A stretch of 64,000 nt of DNA, taken from BOG-908 sp964242595. Its GTDB lineage: Bacteria; Pseudomonadota; Alphaproteobacteria; Acetobacterales; Acetobacteraceae. Below the pieces are notes generated by a model. The model was not told the DNA's origin, ran no database searches, and saw only the letters and a list, made by a program, of their open reading frames with translations. The position numbers and the translations under genes were made by a program. The stretch spans positions 1 to 64,000 of the forward strand of contig CAXTBC010000003.1 in assembly GCA_964242595.1 (NCBI GenBank). The letters run 5' to 3'. Positions 17,098 through 26,043 of the stretch are shown one piece after another. Within the stretch, counting starts at the first letter, position 1. Each line of letters opens with the position of its first letter.

Positions 17098-19307
17098 GCG
17101 CCATACCGCTGAACTTCGCAGCCGGCGACACGCTTGGCGTGCGCGACCACGCCGGCCTCCTCAACCTGCTTCGCGTCGTCGAACGGAAGAGGGCAGGCTA
17201 CCTCCTGAAGCCGCTCAACGACAGCGATCCGGTGACTTGGTCGGACGAACGGATTGCGGATGCATATTTCCAGCGGCGCCTGGAGATACATCGTTGCGAT
17301 GTTGAGCGGTTGTCGAAGGCGGCCGCAGAGGTCATTGCGAAGACGTGGGAGTATTGGCCCGCGGAAGTGCGCCGCGAGGCCGAGCGTCGCCAGGAGTATG
17401 TCCGGGAGGTCGCGGCCATTCGGGGCGACCACCGCACCTTGATCGATGCGTATGGGGCCGCGGCCGATGCCGTGCACGCCAGGAAGAGCGAGGAATGGCG
17501 AACGGAGGACCTCATCGCGGCGGGGGAGCGTCGTGTCGAACGGCGCGCCCGGCGTCGGCGCGCGCCGTCCGACGAGAAGGATCTCGACGAGGCCGCGGCT
17601 GATCTCAAGCATCCCGGCAAGCCTAACGCCTACACGGTCCGCGACTGGTATCTCCGGTGGGATGGCCATGGCCGCGACGTCCGCCTGCTGATCCCGCACG
17701 TCCACAGGCGCGGGAACCACAAGGCGAGGTTCCGCAAGGAGCCGGGCGATTCACCGGACAGCTACAAGCTCATGGCGGCCGCCTGCGAAGCGCATTGGCT
17801 GAAGCCGCTCAAGGTCACCAAGGATTATGTCTACAAGAAATACAAGGAGCTGTGCGAGCAGCACCGCCTGACGCCGCAGAGCGACCGTTCGTTCCGGAAC
17901 TTCATCCATGGCGCCTATGACGACCGCCACGAGTACATGAAGCGGAACGGCCATCGCGCGGCCTACATGAAGTTCGGGGTGTTCCAGAGGCGCACGCCGC
18001 CCGACCGGCCACTCGAAGAAGTCGAGATCGACCATTGCCTCATCGACCTGTGGATCGTCGATCCGGTTTCCGGCAAGCCCATTGGCCGTCCATGGCTCAC
18101 CGCCATCATCGACCGCGCCACCCGCGTCATCCTCGGAATGCACATCTCCTTCGAGGCGTCATACGCCTCGACCCAGCGTGCGATGGCGCATGCGATGTGG
18201 CCGAAGGACCTGCGCGGCATCGAGGGACTGGACCACGGCTGGGAGTGCCACGGCCTTTGGGACGTCATCTTCACCGACAACGGCCGCGAATTCCGGGGCA
18301 ACGCGATGCGGACGACCGCCAGCCAGCTCGATTTCTCTGCCATACCCCTGCCGGCGAAGTCGCCTTGGCTGAAGGGCATCATCGAACGCCTCTGGGGCCG
18401 CATCAACGTCCAAGTCTTCAGCCACGAGGAAGGCTCGACGCTTTCGAAAAGCCCGGATTGTTACGATCCGATGAAGTCCGCTAGCCTCACGATGGACGAG
18501 CTTCGCTTCAAGCTCCTGAAGTGGGTCGTGGACGACTATCACGAGACGGAGCACGAGACGCTGAAATGCACGCCGATGGCGCGTTGGTTGGAACTCACCG
18601 CGTTATACCCGGTGCGACCGGTGCCGAGCTTCGACCACGTCGTCCGGCTCACCGGGGCCATCGTGAAGCGCAAGATCAGCAACGTCGGCGTCCGGAACGA
18701 TGGACTCTTGTATGCTGACAAGGACAACGGCTACGCGCACCTGACGCGTCTGCTCCACCGGCGCGGCGGCTTGAGCAAGGATTGGCTGATCCGGATAGAT
18801 CCCTTCAACTACGGGGAGATCTGGATACTCGACGACGCAAAGGGCGAATGGCTCGACCTGCCCTGCACCGATCCCGAGATATCAGTCGGCGTATCCAAAT
18901 ACCAGCATAGAATCCACCGCCACCTCGCGCAGAGGAGCGCCGGCCCTGGGCAGGAGGTGACGGCCAGTATGCTCGGGCGCGCGGAGGCCGAGGCGGAGAG
19001 GCAGGCCGCCGCCTCCATCGCCGGCGGAACCAAGCAGAGGGGTGCCGCCCGCGCCGCGAGGTATGCGTCAAGCCCGTCCTACTTCACTCCCATGCCGCTC
19101 GCAGGCAGGGCAGAGGGCGCGTCGACGCCGCTCTTGGGCGTGGCGGGTCCGACGATCGTTTCCGTCGCCGAAGCTCCATGCGCGCCGGTCCCCGAGGCGG
19201 CGCCGACCGTGCCGGCGCTGGAGGCCGCCGCCGATGCCGCCCCGCCGGCGGCACCCGCCTTCGACCTGCAGGCGTTGATCGACAAGGAGGCTTCGACATG
19301 GGGGTGA
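17094..19307 (+). CDS. tnsB: TnsB-like DDE transposase
   Basis: This 737-residue protein starts at the ATG overlapping the tnsA stop. An N-terminal DNA-binding region (about 1-290) is followed by an rve/RNase H fold core with the DDE triad: D313 in EVEIDHC, D395 in VIFTDNGREF and E431 in GIIERLWG, with the expected 35-residue spacing between the last two. A Mu-type beta-barrel follows, and the C-terminal 90 residues are Ala/Pro-rich, likely the flexible tail that contacts TnsC. It joins the 3' transposon ends to target DNA. It is uninterrupted and appears functional. Confidence 0.9.
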   Translation: MSAIPLNFAAGDTLGVRDHAGLLNLLRVVERKRAGYLLKPLNDSDPVTWSDERIADAYFQRRLEIHRCDVERLSKAAAEVIAKTWEYWPAEVRREAERRQEYVREVAAIRGDHRTLIDAYGAAADAVHARKSEEWRTEDLIAAGERRVERRARRRRAPSDEKDLDEAAADLKHPGKPNAYTVRDWYLRWDGHGRDVRLLIPHVHRRGNHKARFRKEPGDSPDSYKLMAAACEAHWLKPLKVTKDYVYKKYKELCEQHRLTPQSDRSFRNFIHGAYDDRHEYMKRNGHRAAYMKFGVFQRRTPPDRPLEEVEIDHCLIDLWIVDPVSGKPIGRPWLTAIIDRATRVILGMHISFEASYASTQRAMAHAMWPKDLRGIEGLDHGWECHGLWDVIFTDNGREFRGNAMRTTASQLDFSAIPLPAKSPWLKGIIERLWGRINVQVFSHEEGSTLSKSPDCYDPMKSASLTMDELRFKLLKWVVDDYHETEHETLKCTPMARWLELTALYPVRPVPSFDHVVRLTGAIVKRKISNVGVRNDGLLYADKDNGYAHLTRLLHRRGGLSKDWLIRIDPFNYGEIWILDDAKGEWLDLPCTDPEISVGVSKYQHRIHRHLAQRSAGPGQEVTASMLGRAEAEAERQAAASIAGGTKQRGAARAARYASSPSYFTPMPLAGRAEGASTPLLGVAGPTIVSVAEAPCAPVPEAAPTVPALEAAADAAPPAAPAFDLQALIDKEASTWG

Positions 19308-20500
19308 CCCGCAGGGCGCACTGGGTTCCCGCCCTTCCCGCAGGCGTGGCCGACCTGGAGGCGGAGGTCATTCGGCACCCGAACCACCTAGCGGCCATGG
19401 AGGCGATCTCGGCCCTCCATGCCCGCTACCAACCGCCCGGGACGCCAAAGCGGCTCAAGGCGCGTGGCCTGCTGGTCGTTGGCGAATCCGGCGCCGGCAA
19501 ATCGACCGTCCTCGAGGACTACAGCAGCCAATTTCCGCTGCTTCGCCTCGAGGACGTGCAAAACGGCCGTGCCGGCGACCTCGATCTGGAGCCCGCCTTG
19601 GTGGAGAGGCTCAAGGATGGGGACGTCAGGCGCGTCCTACTCGTCGAGCTGCATAAGAGGCCGAGCCAGCGGTCCGTCGTCGCGGCGATCCTGGGCTCAA
19701 TGGGCTACAAGGCCGTCGACCACTGGAACACCGACGACATCATCAAGAAGATCACCCTCTACGCCAGCGAGCTGGGCGTCGAGATCCTCCTGGTCGACGA
19801 GGGCCACAACCTTGTCATCGAAGGAAACGCGGACGCCACCAGGGACGTGATCGAGTTCTTCAAGTCATTGCTGAACCGCATAGGCATACCGATCGTCATC
19901 GCGGGCCTCCCACACCTGCTACAGCTGGGCGACAAGCGGATCGACAAGCAGATGGCCAGGCGGCTGCATCCTTCCGTCCACCTGCGCCCTTACTCCTGGG
20001 GGGACCGGGATGAGAGGCTGAAGTTCATCACGCTGACGAAGAAGTTTGAAGACCTCCTCTCGCTTCCGGAGCCGTCGAACCTCCACAGCGAGACGAATGC
20101 GGCCCGCCTCTACGTTGGCACCGGCGGCGAGGTGGGATGGGTAAGCAAATACTTCAGCCGGTGCTGCGAGCTCGTGTCGGGAAGGGACATGCGTTCGATC
20201 ACGATGGAGCTGCTGTCCGAGGTCCATTCTAGCTTCGTATGCCGCGTCGCTGACGCGGGGGCCAGGATCGACTTCGCCATCGGCTTCGCGCAAATGCGGC
20301 CGTCCGCCCGCGTGGCCCTCCCAGTCGAGGATGACCCATTCCTCTGTCCGTTTGAGCGCCTCGGCCGCGTCTGGGAGATGCGGACGCCGAAGCCCGACCT
20401 CCAATCGCCGCCTGCTGAGCCGATCGCCGCGGACACCTCGCGCAAGACCCTCCTTCGGGGCAAGGGACCGAAGGCCGTCACGGCGTTCGGGAGCGGCTGA
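19298..20500 (+). CDS. tnsC: TnsC/TniB-like AAA+ transposition regulator
   Basis: This 400-residue ATPase starts at ATG 19298, overlapping tnsB by 10 bp, with a strong AAGGAGG seven bases upstream. Walker A is VGESGAGKST (61-70) and Walker B is EILLVDEGHNL (about 163-172), followed by an IVIAGLP sensor region and a lid typical of TniB/TnsC. It forms the ATP-dependent platform linking the target selector TniQ to the transposase. The C-terminal 80 residues are variable. Unlike the tniB remnant of the left module, it is complete. Confidence 0.9.
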   Translation: MGVTRRAHWVPALPAGVADLEAEVIRHPNHLAAMEAISALHARYQPPGTPKRLKARGLLVVGESGAGKSTVLEDYSSQFPLLRLEDVQNGRAGDLDLEPALVERLKDGDVRRVLLVELHKRPSQRSVVAAILGSMGYKAVDHWNTDDIIKKITLYASELGVEILLVDEGHNLVIEGNADATRDVIEFFKSLLNRIGIPIVIAGLPHLLQLGDKRIDKQMARRLHPSVHLRPYSWGDRDERLKFITLTKKFEDLLSLPEPSNLHSETNAARLYVGTGGEVGWVSKYFSRCCELVSGRDMRSITMELLSEVHSSFVCRVADAGARIDFAIGFAQMRPSARVALPVEDDPFLCPFERLGRVWEMRTPKPDLQSPPAEPIAADTSRKTLLRGKGPKAVTAFGSG

Positions 20501-20502
20501 TT

Positions 20503-22371
20503 ATGCCGCTGCCGCTCCGCCTGCGGACCCGCGAGGGCGAGCCGCCGCACGGGGCGCTGTCCCGGCTCGCCGCCCGGCACCGCGAGCCCGACGTGCGGGC
20601 GTTCGCCGCGACCGTGGGCTGCTCGCATCGGTCGGTGCTTCTTGGCCGGCAGGCGGGTCTTGTGGCGGCGCTCGCCGGCATCGACCCGGCCATGCTGTCG
20701 CGCCACGCCGCCGTCGTCGACGTTCCACGCCGCCTGGTGACGCTTGTGGGCGAGCATCTGCTGCTGAACGATTGGTCGACGGGGCGCCGGCGGTGGTGTC
20801 CCGCATGCTTCGTGGAGGACCGGATCGCGTCCGCCGCCTGCGGGGAGCCGGCATATGCCGCGTGCTGGCATCGCTCGTGCTGGGACGTGCGCTCGGTCGA
20901 CTCCTGCGCGGCCCACCGGATCCGGTTGTCCGACGCGTGCCGCTCGTGCGGTACGGCCCAGGGATGGCTGGGGCCTGCGTTGGACATGTGCCGGTGCGGC
21001 GCTAATCTGGCCGCGGCTCGGAACGAGGCCCTCGCCGGCGCGGAGGGCGGCGCCAGCGCGTACGCGTCCGGCCGGCTCGGGTTCTCGTCTGCCGCAACGA
21101 TCCCGCTGGTGGACGGCCTGGCCCTCAAGGACGCGCTCACCATTTTCGAGCGGCTCGGAGAGTGCGCGTTGTTGGGCCATCGCCTGCAGAAGACGCAGGG
21201 GGCGATGCCCGGACCCGGGCGAGCTCGGGACGGGGGCGTCCTAGTGGCTCGGTCATGGCCCAGCAGCTTCGTCGCGGTGCTCGATGCCGTCGTGTCGGAA
21301 GGACGATCGAAGGGCGTAGGGTCGGGCCTAATCGCCGCCTACGGCTGGATCTACTCGGAGTGGGTGACGGGGCATCTTCCCAGCAGCCTTGCGGACCAAG
21401 TGCGCGGCACCCTCGCGGAGCACGCCGTCCACAATGGGGTGGTGCCGTGCTCCGAGCCCTTGTTCGGGACGGCCTCCCCAAGGCCGGCCACCACCCTCAC
21501 CGCCGCTGCCCGCACGCTGGGACTGGGCTTCGGCAGGGCGCGACGCATCCTGAACACCGAGGGGTTGATGCATCCCGCGGTTCGCCGCGGCGTCGCCGCG
21601 CCGCTCGCCGCGGACGACGTTCTGGCGATCCGCGCGAGGCTGGACGGGGAGGTGGGCATCATTGAAGTCGGCCGGCGGCTCGGCACGTCCAGGACGCAGG
21701 TGAGGGCGATCGTGGGCGCCGGGCTTCTGGCGCCCGCGTGCGGCACCGCAGCCCGCCGCTTCCCGATCGCGGGCGTCGACGAGCTGTCGGCCCGCTTGGA
21801 GGCGGGCGCCCCCGCGTCGGCTGCTCCGCCCTCGGGGGCGTCTCCCCTGCCGCGTGCCTGCAAGGCCAAGGGAGTATTCCTGGCCATAGCCTGCGGGGCC
21901 ATACTGGCTGGCCGGTTGAAGGTCGTGTGGGTCGATGCCGGGTCGGCGGGGCTGCCGCGGCTGCTGGTGCGGCCGGGAGACGTCGGCCGACTCAGGCTGG
22001 ACCGGGGCATGACGATGGAGGCGGCCTCGGCCGCCCTCGGAATTCATGGCGATGCCACGCGATATCTGGTTAGGCGGGGCGTGCTCAGGACGATGGCTGG
22101 CCGTGGGACCATCAACGTCGACGAGGCGTCGGTCAGGCATTTCGGGAAACGCTACGTCCCGGCAGCGGAGATCGCGATGTCGGTCAGGCGGTCCCCGAAG
22201 GCGACGGTGGCGATGCTGGAGACTGCCGGCGTGACGAAGGCGTTTGGCCCACCGGAATGCCGGCAGGCGTTCTTCGTCCGCGTGGACGCCGCGCGGTTCG
22301 TGGCCAGCCTGACGAAAGGCGACGGAGTGGCGAAGCAGCCGCCCATCGGTCACGGCGGACCGGACGCATAG
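20503..22371 (+). CDS. tniQ: Long TniQ/TnsD-type target selector
   Basis: This 622-residue protein starts 2 bp after tnsC. The first 180 residues are a TniQ domain with a zinc cluster: CPAC at 99-102, then CWHRSCW, SCAAH, ACRSCG and MCRCG. The remaining 440 residues carry repeated helix-turn-helix-like units (for example VGIIEVGRRLGTSRTQVRAI and TMEAASAALGIHGDATRYLV), as in TnsD-like proteins that recognise a specific attachment site. Compared with the 370-residue TniQ of the left module it has an added DNA-recognition region, so site-specific insertion is likely; the site is unknown. Confidence 0.85.
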   Translation: MPLPLRLRTREGEPPHGALSRLAARHREPDVRAFAATVGCSHRSVLLGRQAGLVAALAGIDPAMLSRHAAVVDVPRRLVTLVGEHLLLNDWSTGRRRWCPACFVEDRIASAACGEPAYAACWHRSCWDVRSVDSCAAHRIRLSDACRSCGTAQGWLGPALDMCRCGANLAAARNEALAGAEGGASAYASGRLGFSSAATIPLVDGLALKDALTIFERLGECALLGHRLQKTQGAMPGPGRARDGGVLVARSWPSSFVAVLDAVVSEGRSKGVGSGLIAAYGWIYSEWVTGHLPSSLADQVRGTLAEHAVHNGVVPCSEPLFGTASPRPATTLTAAARTLGLGFGRARRILNTEGLMHPAVRRGVAAPLAADDVLAIRARLDGEVGIIEVGRRLGTSRTQVRAIVGAGLLAPACGTAARRFPIAGVDELSARLEAGAPASAAPPSGASPLPRACKAKGVFLAIACGAILAGRLKVVWVDAGSAGLPRLLVRPGDVGRLRLDRGMTMEAASAALGIHGDATRYLVRRGVLRTMAGRGTINVDEASVRHFGKRYVPAAEIAMSVRRSPKATVAMLETAGVTKAFGPPECRQAFFVRVDAARFVASLTKGDGVAKQPPIGHGGPDA

Positions 22372-22810
22372 GCGACGTTGGTGCGGAGATGTCCGGTTCC
22401 GGCTGCTGGACGGTTACGCGGAGATGGTTGCCCAGCGAGCGTCGCGATGCCGACGCGTCGACGGCCTCGATATGACCGCCGTTTCTTGCGCGGCGAGGCG
22501 CACGCGCTATGCTCCGCCGCATACGGGCGCGGTGGCGGTTGACGATTGCGGTGGTCATCGGCATGGCCCGATCCAACGTTTCGGGACGCATGCCGCGATC
22601 GGCAGCCGTTACGCAAGCAACCTCGACGATACGGCGGCGTAATGCAGCAAATGGCGAATTGGTTCTCTGGAGGAGGCGTCGAACCTTATATTGGTTCTCC
22701 AGATGTGCCTTATGATCCAGGATTGGGCTCTAACCCCACTCATTCTTTTAAGAAAATATCAGTTTTGGAATGAGACAATCGGTTCCCTCCAGAGTCCACA
22801 CCGCCAACCA
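22372..22810. other. Gene-free stretch, probable distal transposon end
   Basis: I see no convincing gene between tniQ and the cardiolipin synthase stop. A short plus-strand stretch near 22,510-22,600 faintly resembles a transposase helix-turn-helix but has stops around it. From about 22,640 base composition becomes AT-richer, and a motif close to ATTGGTTCTC occurs at 22,658 and 22,690, with a weaker copy at 22,778. This is where the second end of the tns element should be, but no inverted match to the 16.1-16.3 kb side was found. Confidence 0.3.
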
Positions 22811-24238
22811 TCACAGATACGGCAGCAGCAGCCGTGCTCCCGCATCACGCAGCTGCGTAGGCAGGCGCCGGTGATCCAGCTCTTCCCGGGTGAGCACATC
22901 GCCGCGGCAGCTGGCCATGAACGCCTCCAGGGACGCGGCCAGCTCTGAATCATAGACCTCAACGCACAGCTCGAAATTGAGCCGGAAGGAACGGATGTCC
23001 CAGTTGCAGCTGCCGACCAAGACCCAGTGGCTGTCGACGGTCATGACCTTGGAGTGGCGGAACGGCGGCGGGCAGCGCCAGACCCGCACGCCGTCGGCGA
23101 GCAAGGGACCGACATTGGCCCGCAACGCCCAGTCGACGAGGACGTGGTTGGTCCTCGCCGGCACGATCACGTCGACCGCTACACCGCGCATTACCGCAAG
23201 CGACAGGGCGGCGGCCAGCCTGTCGTCCGGCAGGAAATAGGGGGTCATGATGGCGATGCGCGTGCGCGCGCAGGATGCCGCCTGCAGCATCGCAAACTCC
23301 AGCTTCTCGATGTCCTCGTCCGGGCCCGACGTCACGATCCTGGCCGGCGCCCCTTCACCCGGGCTCAGGTCGGGAAACCAGGCCTCCCCGTCCAGGTCCT
23401 CACCTCCGGAGAAGGACCACAGGCTGGCAAACGCCTCCGACAACTGTGCCACCACCGGGCCGGCGAGACGGAAATGCGTGTCTTGCACCGGAGCCGGTGG
23501 GCGGGCGGCCATGACGTTCTCGTCGGCGATGTTCATGCCGCCGGTGAAGCCGACCGACCCGTCGACAATGAGTGTTTTCCTGTGCGACCGCAGGTTGAGG
23601 AATGGCATGCGCCACGGCAGCGGGGAGTGCAGGAAGCGCTCCGCCGGTACCCCGCTCTTGCGCAGCCGTCGATAAGCCGGCGACCGCAGCCAGCCTCCGC
23701 CAATGCCGTCGATCAACACGCGCACCTGAACGCCGCGCGCGTGCGCCTGTGTCAGTGCGTTGATGAAGCGGCCGCCCCACACATCGTCGCGGAAGATGTA
23801 GGACGACATGCCGATGCTACGTCGTGCCGAGGCGATCGCGTCCAGCATGGGCGGGTAGGCCTGGTCGCCGCACTGGTAGGTCTCGACCGCGTTCCCGAGC
23901 AGGAGAGGGCGTCCCGTCAGGACGCGGACGCCGCGTTGCAGCGGCTCGAGGTGCCGGCCGTCATCACCGAGCGCAAGGTCCACCGCTTGCGGATCGGATG
24001 AAGGTGAGTCGAAACGGAGCTTCCGGGCACGCCGTTTGACCCGGTTCACGCCCAACAGGAAGTAGGCCAGAGATCCGCTCACCGGCGCGAACCAGGCAAA
24101 TCCTATCCAGCCGGCCGCCGAGGCCAGTTCGCGCTTGCGAAGCAGGACGTGGGCCGTGACCAGGATGGCCAGGCCGAGCCCGACCGGGTAGGTCAAGGCC
24201 GCCCTGTCCTGGAACAGCCTGTGCAATATATCGTTCAC
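22811..24238 (-). CDS. cls: Cardiolipin synthase
   Basis: This 475-residue membrane enzyme joins two phosphatidylglycerol molecules to cardiolipin. Two N-terminal transmembrane segments (about 17-33 and 42-63) are followed by two phospholipase-D HKD motifs: HRKTLIVD at 219-226 and HSKVMTVD at 395-402, each with the downstream Gly/Asn (GGMN, GSCNWD). Length and order are normal for bacterial Cls. It stands alone, with its start facing the reductase gene that reads in the same direction 66 bp away, and is the first undisturbed chromosomal gene right of the transposon. Confidence 0.92.
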   Translation of the reverse strand: MNDILHRLFQDRAALTYPVGLGLAILVTAHVLLRKRELASAAGWIGFAWFAPVSGSLAYFLLGVNRVKRRARKLRFDSPSSDPQAVDLALGDDGRHLEPLQRGVRVLTGRPLLLGNAVETYQCGDQAYPPMLDAIASARRSIGMSSYIFRDDVWGGRFINALTQAHARGVQVRVLIDGIGGGWLRSPAYRRLRKSGVPAERFLHSPLPWRMPFLNLRSHRKTLIVDGSVGFTGGMNIADENVMAARPPAPVQDTHFRLAGPVVAQLSEAFASLWSFSGGEDLDGEAWFPDLSPGEGAPARIVTSGPDEDIEKLEFAMLQAASCARTRIAIMTPYFLPDDRLAAALSLAVMRGVAVDVIVPARTNHVLVDWALRANVGPLLADGVRVWRCPPPFRHSKVMTVDSHWVLVGSCNWDIRSFRLNFELCVEVYDSELAASLEAFMASCRGDVLTREELDHRRLPTQLRDAGARLLLPYL

Positions 24239-24304
24239 GGCTTAAATCGGGTCAGCAGGAAGGGGGAGTCAACCGATATTGGAGTGCAACGGGTGGTCTG
24301 CCCG

Positions 24305-25852
24305 TCATGCCCATGGCTGCAGGGTCTGGCGTAACGCTTCGACGGGCCAACCTCTGCGCTCCGTCATCAACCCGATTGCCGCGGCCATCTGCCGGTCACG
24401 GCCCCATCCGGCAACCGCCGCCACTACGCCGTTGACGCCATAGTAAGCCATGAACCGCGGCTCTTGCAGGTCGCCGTCGATCACCACCTCGTCCCACGCC
24501 TCGGCGTGCCCGACGTAGTCGAGGCGTTTCATGAAGTGGATCGTCCAGAAATAGGGCACCGCGTCGTAAGGGACTGCACCCCCCACCATGTTGCGGGCCG
24601 CCACCCTGCCGTGCTGTTCGGCCACGCGCCAATGTTCCACGCGCACCGGCGGGCCGTCACCGCGCAGCGGAAAAGCTGCGACGTCGCCGGCGGCGTAGAG
24701 CCCGTCCGACACGCGGAGGTTCGCGTCTACCTGCAGGCCGCCATCCTCGCGCAGCGCCACGTCGCGCACCAGGCCTGCAGCGGGAGACACGCCAAGGCCG
24801 ACGACGACGAGGTCGGCCTCCAGCTCGCCACCCGACTTCAAACGCACGCGCTCGACACGGTGCCGCCCTTCCAAGGCAACGATCTCGTCCTCGAGCAGGA
24901 AGATGATTCCCTCGCTTTCGTGCAGGCGCCTGAACACCTGTCCGACGTCGCGGCCCAACTGACGCTCGAACGGCACCGCCTGCGGCGCCACCACCGTCAC
25001 CGCCAGGCCACGCTCGCGCAGGCTGGCGGCAGCCTCCATGGCGATGAACCCCGACCCGGCGACAACAACCGACCTGGCCGAGGCGGCCGCCGCATCGATC
25101 GCCTCCGCGTCGGCCGCCGAGCGTAGCGTGAACACGCCGGGCAGGTCCGCGCCCGGCACTTGCAGCTCGCGCGGCGTGCTGCCGGTGGCGACCAGGGCCG
25201 CGTGGTAGGCCAGCCTGCCGCCGTCCTGGAACACCACCTGGCGCGCGGCCGGTTCCACCGCGCTGACCTTGCGCGTCATCCGCTCGATGGCCAGCCGCTC
25301 GTAGAAGGCGGCGTCCTGCAAGGGCGTCTTCTCGCCGCCTTTCTGGCCGGAGATCGCGTATTTGCTGAGCACCGTCCGGTCGTAGGGCAGGCGGTCCTCG
25401 GCGCTGATCAGCACGACCCGCCCGGTAAAACCCGCCTCGCGCAGTTCCTGCGCGGCGGCGCCGCCGGCCGCCCCGGTACCGACGATGACCATGCAGCGTG
25501 CTTCGCCTGGCACGGAGGCCACGGGCTGCGGGCCATCCTCGGCGTCCTCGCCGGTCCGGACCAGGATGCGCCCGTTCGCGACGCGGGCGGCGAAGCGGGG
25601 CAGGTCGTCGACGGCGGGCGGCTCCAGCCGCTTGCCGGTGGTGACGCTGAACGCCGCCTTGTGCCAGGGGCAGGTCACGACGTCGCCGCGGAGCACGCCC
25701 TCGCTCAGCGGGCCGCCGGCATGTGGGCAGGTCTCGCCGACCGCGTGGCAGGCGCCGTTGACTTTGGCGAGCAGGAACTTTTGGCCGCCGATCTCCAGGG
25801 CGCGCATCGTGCCTTCGGCGAGCGCGATGTCTGCTCCGGCGTCCTGCTCCAT
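24305..25852 (-). CDS. Rieske-domain FAD-dependent pyridine nucleotide-disulfide reductase
   Basis: This 515-residue protein starts at ATG 25852, with GGAGAA upstream; a longer start would lie inside the family B repeat. Residues 15-100 are a Rieske [2Fe-2S] domain with C42-P-H44 and C61-P-W-H64. The rest is an AIF/rubredoxin-reductase-like flavoprotein with an FAD motif (VGTGAAGGAAAQEL), an NAD-binding motif (VVAGSGFIAMEAA) and the late FAD motif (LYAAGDVA). It resembles AIFM3-like reductases and ferredoxin reductases that pass electrons to oxygenases. No oxygenase is adjacent, so its partner is unknown. Confidence 0.88.
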   Translation of the reverse strand: MEQDAGADIALAEGTMRALEIGGQKFLLAKVNGACHAVGETCPHAGGPLSEGVLRGDVVTCPWHKAAFSVTTGKRLEPPAVDDLPRFAARVANGRILVRTGEDAEDGPQPVASVPGEARCMVIVGTGAAGGAAAQELREAGFTGRVVLISAEDRLPYDRTVLSKYAISGQKGGEKTPLQDAAFYERLAIERMTRKVSAVEPAARQVVFQDGGRLAYHAALVATGSTPRELQVPGADLPGVFTLRSAADAEAIDAAAASARSVVVAGSGFIAMEAAASLRERGLAVTVVAPQAVPFERQLGRDVGQVFRRLHESEGIIFLLEDEIVALEGRHRVERVRLKSGGELEADLVVVGLGVSPAAGLVRDVALREDGGLQVDANLRVSDGLYAAGDVAAFPLRGDGPPVRVEHWRVAEQHGRVAARNMVGGAVPYDAVPYFWTIHFMKRLDYVGHAEAWDEVVIDGDLQEPRFMAYYGVNGVVAAVAGWGRDRQMAAAIGLMTERRGWPVEALRQTLQPWA

Positions 25853-25870
25853 ATGTTGTTCTCCGCCATA

Positions 25871-26029
25871 AGGAAGGATGGGGCTCTGCCCCAAACCCCG
25901 CTGGGGCCTCGAGGCCCCAGACCCCCAATCCTTACAAATAGGTTCTTAAGGACTTGTCCTTAGCGGGCCGGCGCCGCTGGCGCCATTGGTGCGAGCCTGC
26001 GGCGCCGGGGGGCAGAGCCCCTGGCCTTG
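25871..26029. repeat. Family B palindromic intergenic repeat, copy B1
   Basis: This is an imperfect long palindrome of about 160 bp. The left edge GGGGCTCTGCCCC is complementary to the right edge GGGGGCAGAGCCCC. Inside are GGGGCCTCGAGGCCCC, the AT-rich AATAGGTTCTTAAGG, and a GC-rich core with GGCCGGCGCCG. It separates the aldolase stop from the reductase start. A near copy lies at 58,706-58,875 and a third, interrupted copy at 32,075-32,357. Confidence 0.8.
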
Positions 26030-26043
26030 CCCACCCGTCCGCA

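Noticed and set aside
16171..20512. Shared 13-mer GATTATGCCGCTG upstream of tnsA and at the tniQ start as a regulatory repeat
   Set aside because: The second copy is the tniQ start region itself and the similarity does not extend; chance matches of this length are expected within a 64-kb window.
22424..22640. IS481-like helix-turn-helix remnant
   Set aside because: Only about 25 residues look similar, stops flank them and no DDE region follows; too weak to annotate.
22640..22700. tRNA-like 3' end on the minus strand (GGTTCGA, ACCA)
   Set aside because: The T-stem does not pair beyond three bases and no acceptor or anticodon arm can be built, so it is not a tRNA gene or a clear attachment site.
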